Notes under the pieces: generated by a model | What the model was told of the DNA's origin: nothing | The model's database searches: none | What the model saw: the letters and a program-made list of their open reading frames with translations, nothing else | Part shown: piece after piece, positions 58,415 through 64,000 of the stretch | Position numbering within the stretch: position 1 is the stretch's first letter | Layout of the letters: each line of letters starts with the position of its first letter | Source of the DNA: Rhynchospora pubera | Lineage: Eukaryota > Streptophyta > Magnoliopsida > Poales > Cyperaceae | DNA: 64,000 nt | Direction: 5' to 3' | NCBI GenBank assembly: GCA_028095005.1 | Contig: CM051459.1 | Coordinates: forward strand, 15,424,699 to 15,488,698 | Translations under genes and position numbers: made by a program

Positions 58415-58842
58415 CCCATATTCCCATCCCCGGACCCCTCTTCTGATACTACTTTTATGATGCTATAAAATGTAGCAATGCGGCGCGCTCATAGGGCTCC
58501 GCCTCCCAATCCCAAAACACAGCACATCTCCGTTTCAAAATTAAATTGAGGCCATCCGATCAAATCTTCATGTGTCGAGCTTGCATGAATACAAAGAAAA
58601 AGTCACATATGAGCAGCTCCTAGTCCAATATCTTTATTTTATACTTCAAATTAGAAACGCCTGCGTGTATTTAACGGACGTGATCTCCTATTTCCAAGTC
58701 TCCATCAGAAGCTCGTCACAAAATTTCTCCCAGACATAATTTACCAGATAACCCTTTCCCAAATGCTCCTCCTCAACACACTACCATATTTGTAATCCAT
58801 CTCTCGCATGACATCCCAATATTATATCTCTCCTCTTCATTC

Positions 58843-59187
58843 ATGGAAGCTCCGGAACAGGTGCGCACACTGAATAAAGAGGAACACCCCACGTACCAAA
58901 CTCCCGCTGCAAGCGGTGTAGCGAAGGCCGCTTGGTTGCTTGTCGGAGCTTCTCTGCTGTTGTTGGGTCTTGGTGGTGCCGCGCTGTTGGTCTGGTGGGC
59001 TATTGTGTTTCATCCTTCGAACGAGCAGCTATGGATGGTGCCGGTTAGTTTGGTTTTGCTCGGTACACCGATGGTTGCCTGGCTGTCGATATTCACTTCA
59101 AGCGCATGTCGGAGGTTCGAAATGATGCGGACCGTGCAAGCCGAGTCTATGCACGAACCGGTCTTAGTGGTGCAAACCGAGAAATGA
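58843..59187 (+). CDS. Small two-pass membrane protein, function unknown
   Basis: An intronless frame of 114 residues. It has a short polar N-terminus (1-27, acidic and basic residues mixed), one hydrophobic segment at about 29-56 (WLLVGASLLLLGLGGAALLV core), a short loop with HPSNEQ, a second hydrophobic segment at about 63-85, and a polar C-terminus. Both termini should face the same side. The region is richer in G+C than its surroundings, and the frame uses many third-position G/C codons, which supports a real gene. CCAATATTATAT (about 58816-58827) lies just upstream. I do not recognise the family and assign no role. Confidence 0.6.
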   Translation: MEAPEQVRTLNKEEHPTYQTPAASGVAKAAWLLVGASLLLLGLGGAALLVWWAIVFHPSNEQLWMVPVSLVLLGTPMVAWLSIFTSSACRRFEMMRTVQAESMHEPVLVVQTEK

Positions 59188-60238
59188 GGTAGGTGGTTTT
59201 GGTTGGTTCTTTGCATGTGAAATGTGAGGTTAGGTGATGAATTTGAGTTCTAAACTTCTGATTTTCTTCTTCTTCTTGTGTCATACGAAGTTGGTTTAGA
59301 GTTGAAGAGCGTGCGTATGTGTTACTGCTCGTCGATTGTGATTATTTTCTTTTGCGTTTCTATTTGTTTTTTATAGATATTTGCTTGTAAATAATGGTGT
59401 TTGGAAGAGGGAATGAGCAAGTAAATTTTGTTAAGTTTTCTCTTCTCCTTCTCAAATCCTTGAAAATGGTTAATTAGCCGACAGTTGAGGAGTCAAGATT
59501 AATGGCGCATACAAAGATTCTCAAACCAAATGAATTCCTTATATATGTTTGTCTGTTTGGTTTGTCGAATCGATCCAGAGCGTTTTCTACATTAGTACCG
59601 GAATTTCAGGTTAGGATCATATATCTTTTATGATAATTAATTATTATATATATTTTAATATAAAAAAGTTCCTTAAATTGATAATTGGCCACAGAAATCT
59701 GTGTGTTGCTAATTTTTTGAACCAAAGAGTCGTGTATAGTACTCTCTGACTTCACTAGAATACTTTTAGAATGACAAGGATAATATCTTCTTTTTTCTGT
59801 TTTTGTTCCTTGTATATATTTTATTTACTTGTAAGTTGTAACGGACCATGTGTTTATTTATGACAAGGATATTTATAGTTCAGTTTCTACTTTGTTTGCT
59901 CTTTATTAAAAAAAAATCTTTAAATTGAATTGTTTAATTTTAAAGTTGATTTGGTGAACAGTTGCATTATTTTAAAATTAAACTAATTAAGTTCAATGTT
60001 TGTCTTATATATATCTATATTGTTTTATATTATATTTGGACATTTTGGAGCACAACGGTATAAAATTAGCAAATAAATATATCATGAAAATAATTTAACA
60101 TATGCTCAAATTATTCCAAACAAAGCTGAAATTATTCTAATCAACTTATAACTTTTGTCATAAAGAACATTATTAATTATCCCTCTGAAATTGGAGGAGG
60201 GTGAGTATCGCTGATCAGATGCGAAATTTGTAGTCACA

Positions 60239-60373
60239 CATGCATTTTTTAAAAAAATTTTATGTCCGTGGACCACACCCACACACCCATCATCCCACCC
60301 TAGCGGGACTTGAACCTCTGCACTTCCAAAAAGAATGCTTGTGTCGCAACCACTACACTATGGTAGTTTTGGC
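60239..60373 (-). mobile_element. tRNA-derived SINE
   Basis: On the minus strand, a box A-like TAGTGTAGTGGTTGCGACAC is followed about 35 bases later by a clear box B, GGTTCAAGTCCCGC. A GT-rich body and an A/T-rich tail (about 60244-60260) come next. TAGTCACA occurs at 60231-60238 and 60374-60381, giving an 8-bp or slightly longer duplication. The box B is close to that of a true tRNA, but no tRNA fold extends around it. Confidence 0.82.
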
Positions 60374-61027
60374 TAGTCACATAGGCATAGATGTTAGCAA
60401 AAAAGAAAAAAAGAAGTAGGCATTTATTATCTTTATTTTTATAATTAGTAATTAAATTTAGACAAACTTAGCATTATATGCTTAATCTCATGGATACTTG
60501 AAAAAAAAAAAAGCAAAATAATTACTAACGAAGTGAAAATCAAGGTTAGCAAAAATTAGGTCTTGACTTGCCCTGGCATCAGACAATTAGGCTGTGCTAA
60601 AAAACTTTTTAGTTTTTAGTGATGGAAATGGAATAGAAGGAGAGTGAATGGTTGGGAGAGGAATGGCGACTCTAACAGTCTAACCTTCTAATTTTGGGGA
60701 GAAAATAAATTCATTTGAAGATTTGAAGAGGTAAAATATTTCCATTCCATTTTATTATATAATTTAATGAAGCATGTAACTAATAAAGTTTCCTTTCCAT
60801 TCCCTTTGCTTAATTTGTTGTGTTATGGAGCAGACCTTTAAGAGTAAAATTAAAATAAAAATTGATTCATAGCATAACATCTCTTAAAAAAATATTAAAA
60901 AATTAGTTATGATAAATACAAAGGATAGCAAATCTTTTTCATCCTTGTCTACTTTTTCCAATATTACTAACGAAATGAAATAAAATACTGAAAACGAAAG
61001 GTGTTATATATAATGTCTCAAACACTT

Positions 61028-61043
61028 ATCTTAAAAAAAAAAA
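61028..61043 (+). mobile_element. 16-base poly(A) insertion scar with 13-bp duplication
   Basis: ATCTTAAAAAAAAAAA lies between perfect 13-bp direct repeats (GTCTCAAACACTT at 61015-61027 and 61044-61056). Confidence 0.65.
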
Positions 61044-62623
61044 GTCTCAAACACTTGAGAATTGCATTGTTTTGTTCCGAAGCACTTCTCTCCCTCTATT
61101 TGTATTTTGAAAAAAGAAGAAAAAATATTTGTCCCCGATTGTGAAAAGCTAAAACATCTGCTATCCATTTCTTTTTCTGTTAGTCATGTCAACAAAAAGA
61201 TAAGTCGCGAGAAAAATATCTCCATCTTTATTTGTCAAAATTTTACTCTTATAGATATTAATCAGCAACAATAATAATTTTACTCTTTATAATTAGAGAA
61301 TTTCAAGTAAACAACTGATCCAGAAACCAACATTTATAAATTTTGTAAAAATATTATTTATATAGATTTGAAAAAAAAATCCTCATTATTAGACTGCTAA
61401 TAATTTTTTTATTAATTTTAAAACAGAAAAAAAACTTTAAAATATAAAATTTAGTTTTTTATTAGATTTGAAATCATATCAAGAGGTTCAATTAAATTAT
61501 TTCATGTTCGAAATCCGAAAAGAGGGAGTTTGTACGTCAAATGCATCGACTTATCCTTACTCTATTCATATTTCATAATTATTAATCAGAATTTTGAATT
61601 TTCAGTACAACACAAGCTAACTTCTAGATCTAGCAGATAAAGCCAAAGGTTCCATTCTAGTTAAAGAATCCCAACAGAAATTTCTAACATGGAATCGAAA
61701 TCCCACCACCAATAATTCCCAATCTCGGTCCCGTGACAAAACTTCTTGATTGACGAGCACCAGTCAGTAGTCACGCATCGGTTTCCTGATTCCGACACGC
61801 CGAATGCCGAATGCGACTCGTGCACTAGAGCCAAGTCAACAGAAAGGATCCAGCTGGGTGGCCATGAGCCGTCTGATATATTGATAGATCCATCCAGTTC
61901 GAAGCATCTTAAATTGAACGGCACTTAACTATTACACGTGTAGTCTGGCGCAAGGGATCACAACTTGTGCGCTTCAAGTCTAATCATTGGCGTGCTTCTC
62001 CTAAGTCTTAGCCCCGCGCCGTAGCTAATATCCTGCTTTAAAGATCGGATTGAGTTATCTGCTTTCAAGGGAATTTTTGTGCTTCTTTATGGTTAAGTCC
62101 AAATGCTTGGCCCACGTATCAAGACTTGCTTTTTATAAGAGTTTTGGTTTTTTGATTCATTTTTATCCTTTCTTTTGTGATGGACCCTTCGACCATTTTT
62201 TTTTTTTTTTGGTGATAGGGATAATGGCTCCCCTCTACCAAATTGTACGGAATTCATTCGTTATCTGAGGCAGATCTAGACCAGCAATACTTGAACTGCT
62301 GTCATATTATTGATTAGGGATTGCTTGGTGTTTTGATTATATATTAGCTCTGGTCATATTGGTAATGGTTGTATGCTATGTTAAAATTTGAAATCCAGCA
62401 TATTTCTGCTCTATATGATGTATATATATCATTGCATTTAAAATGATAATATTCGGAATATGTTTCATTTTTTTTTATTAAATGAGCTCAAATGTGTTAC
62501 ACATTTTAACATTAACGAATTTTGATGTTTAACAGAGTGATATAAAATTTAAAACGATTCAATTCACAAGCTATATATCATTTTTATTTTTTGTGAAAAC
62601 GCATCTACAAGTATTTTTATGCC

Positions 62624-62651
62624 CCACTACCTAACTTGTCAAAAAAAAAAA
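62624..62651 (+). mobile_element. 28-base poly(A) insertion scar with 13-bp duplication
   Basis: A short insert ending CTTGTC-A(n) lies between perfect direct repeats (AGTATTTTTATGC at 62611-62623 and 62652-62664). Confidence 0.65.
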
Positions 62652-63132
62652 GTATTTTTATGCTATGTAATATGTTGATAACCATATTTACATGACAACT
62701 ACGACAATTAAGATATTTTTTGTAAAAAAAAACAAATTGTTGTCATATTAATTTTTTATAGTTTATGTATACTGTGTTTCAAATTTAATATATTTAAAAT
62801 TAGTTTATCAACAAAAAAAAGTTATAAGAAATTTTTTTTTTTTTTTAGATATGCTAGATCGATCGTAACTATCTAGAAACAAGTTCTGAGAAAATTGAAC
62901 CGTCTAATTATTTTTACAACTCGAATGATGACCATGAACCAAATTGATAAGTAAAAATAACCTATCTATGCAAAAGATACTATGATTTTTCATGATTTAT
63001 TTTGAGGACAATTTGATTAAGTGTCACTAATAAAAACAAATTCGTTGTCAACATAACCTATCTTATTATTGTTTTATTTCCCACTATATTAGTTTTTTTT
63101 ATTTTATTTACTCTTCTAAACAATTAATTCCT

Positions 63133-63328
63133 GGGGTGTGTTTGGATGAGCCGGGAATAGGGAATAGGAATAAGGAATTTCGGTTTACGTGTTTATCCTT
63201 ATTCCTTATTCTTATACCATGGTTTTGTTAGTATAGGAATAAGGGCCCTTATTCCTTATTCTTGTGTTGTTTGGGTTGCACAAGAATAAGAATAAGCACG
63301 CAAACCGAAATAAGAATAAACACACCTC
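63133..63328. mobile_element. Foldback miniature element rich in AATAAGG
   Basis: GGGGTGTGTTTGGATGAG at the left pairs with AATAAACACACCTC at the right. Inner arms TTTCGGTTTACGTG and CACGCAAACCGAAA are complementary. Repeats of GGAATAAGG fill the body. It resembles the TTTGGAT family but has its own inner sequence. Confidence 0.65.
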
Positions 63329-64000
63329 ATGTTATGAGCGACTGACTGGCTTCCATATTTCTCCGTATGGTTCAATTTTTATAATAACGACTCTATATTT
63401 GATTTTCATCATCCAATTTCAGATGAACAATCAAGATCTAGTACAACCATTTAGCGAGCGTGCAACTGGACTGGACTGGAGCCGAACCGAAAAAGTGGTA
63501 GCAAAAGAAAACAAATTTGAATGCAAATGTGATTCTTAGCGACGGGGGATTAGACTTCTAGGGATAATTAATTCAACTTTTGTATGTATTGAAATCAGGC
63601 GCTAATTTTTAGTGGGGTATTGCAGATTTGGACATTCTAATTTGTTGGCTAGTAGGAATATAAAAATATTTAGAACATGGAGGTGCAAACTGTGTGGTTG
63701 TAATATATTGATGAGAATTGACTAATGACGATCTAAACAATTGGATTTTGAAGATGATATGAGTTTTATTAAGATGTACTTTTGTCACACTAACCGGATG
63801 AATAAAAAAATTCATAGACCGAGGAGTCTAAGCACACTAATTGTTGTATACTTGTATGGTTATAATTAGCTGTAGAGCACAGTAGTTAAGTCTGATTGAA
63901 GCAATAAGATATTATTCTTGCTTAGTTTGATCTGATCACAATATTTTATTTAATTTTATTTTTCCAAATCAAAACATAAACAAACTCAAGTGAGCTCCCT

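Larger units (their letters stand above)
59188..64000. other. Gene-poor region to the window end
   Basis: The first few hundred bases are the probable 3' untranslated region of the small membrane protein gene. Beyond it I find a SINE (60239-60373), two poly(A)-type scars (61028-61043, 62624-62651) and a foldback element (63133-63328). No other gene is supported. Confidence 0.5.

Noticed and set aside
60239..60373. tRNA gene
   Set aside because: Box A and box B words are present but no cloverleaf with acceptor stem can be formed, and the flanking duplications mark it as a SINE.
61661..61924. 87-codon minus-strand frame with more balanced composition
   Set aside because: It looks less random than others but shows no motif I know, and it overlaps a plus-strand frame. 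Protein conservation would be needed to call a gene.
1..64000. CRISPR array or bacterial-type operon
   Set aside because: No regularly spaced short repeats with unique spacers. The tandem repeats found (46101, 26899, 57862) have no spacers, and the genome is plant nuclear.

Overview
This is a plant nuclear genome window from a flowering plant. The evidence is long AT-rich intergenic DNA, GT-AG introns, and three genes from well-known land-plant families: an ATL4-type RING-H2 ubiquitin ligase, an LDL3-type histone demethylase, and a BODYGUARD-type cuticle hydrolase. CACTA, Mutator-like, hAT-like, SINE, LINE and LTR-retrotransposon remnants surround them. The sequence alone does not tell me the species, or firmly whether it is a monocot or a dicot.

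Layout. (1) 1-2.9 kb is gene-poor DNA with a SINE. (2) 3.2-4.3 kb, minus strand, is a single-exon ATL4-like E3 ligase. (3) 5.8-9.1 kb is a three-layer nest: three short terminal-repeat elements lie in a CACTA transposon, which has split an older foldback element. (4) 12.5-15.5 kb is a solo Copia-like LTR inside older LTR-type sequence. (5) 16.5-24.4 kb, plus strand, is LDL3, with eight coding exons, three upstream ORFs in the leader and a Mutator-like miniature element in intron 5. (6) 24.4-34.3 kb is gene-poor. (7) 34.4-41.2 kb, plus strand, is the BODYGUARD-like hydrolase, with four coding exons and a 5.1 kb last intron holding a LINE 3' fragment. (8) 41.2-58.4 kb is a transposon bed: several families of miniature elements, a Pack-MULE-like element carrying an X8-domain exon fragment, an array of four related elements joined by TA/GA microsatellites, a second solo LTR of the same family, and a hAT-like element with a minisatellite. 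(9) 58.8-59.2 kb, plus strand, is a small intronless two-pass membrane protein. (10) 59.2-64 kb is gene-poor with a SINE and a foldback element.

The four genes do not form a functional unit. They are ordinary dispersed plant genes acting in ubiquitination, histone H3K4 demethylation, cuticle formation and an unknown membrane role. I see no unknown multi-gene system. The interesting content is the transposon record. Several insertions have exact target-site duplications, including a set of very small poly(A)-tailed insertion scars and a captured host exon.
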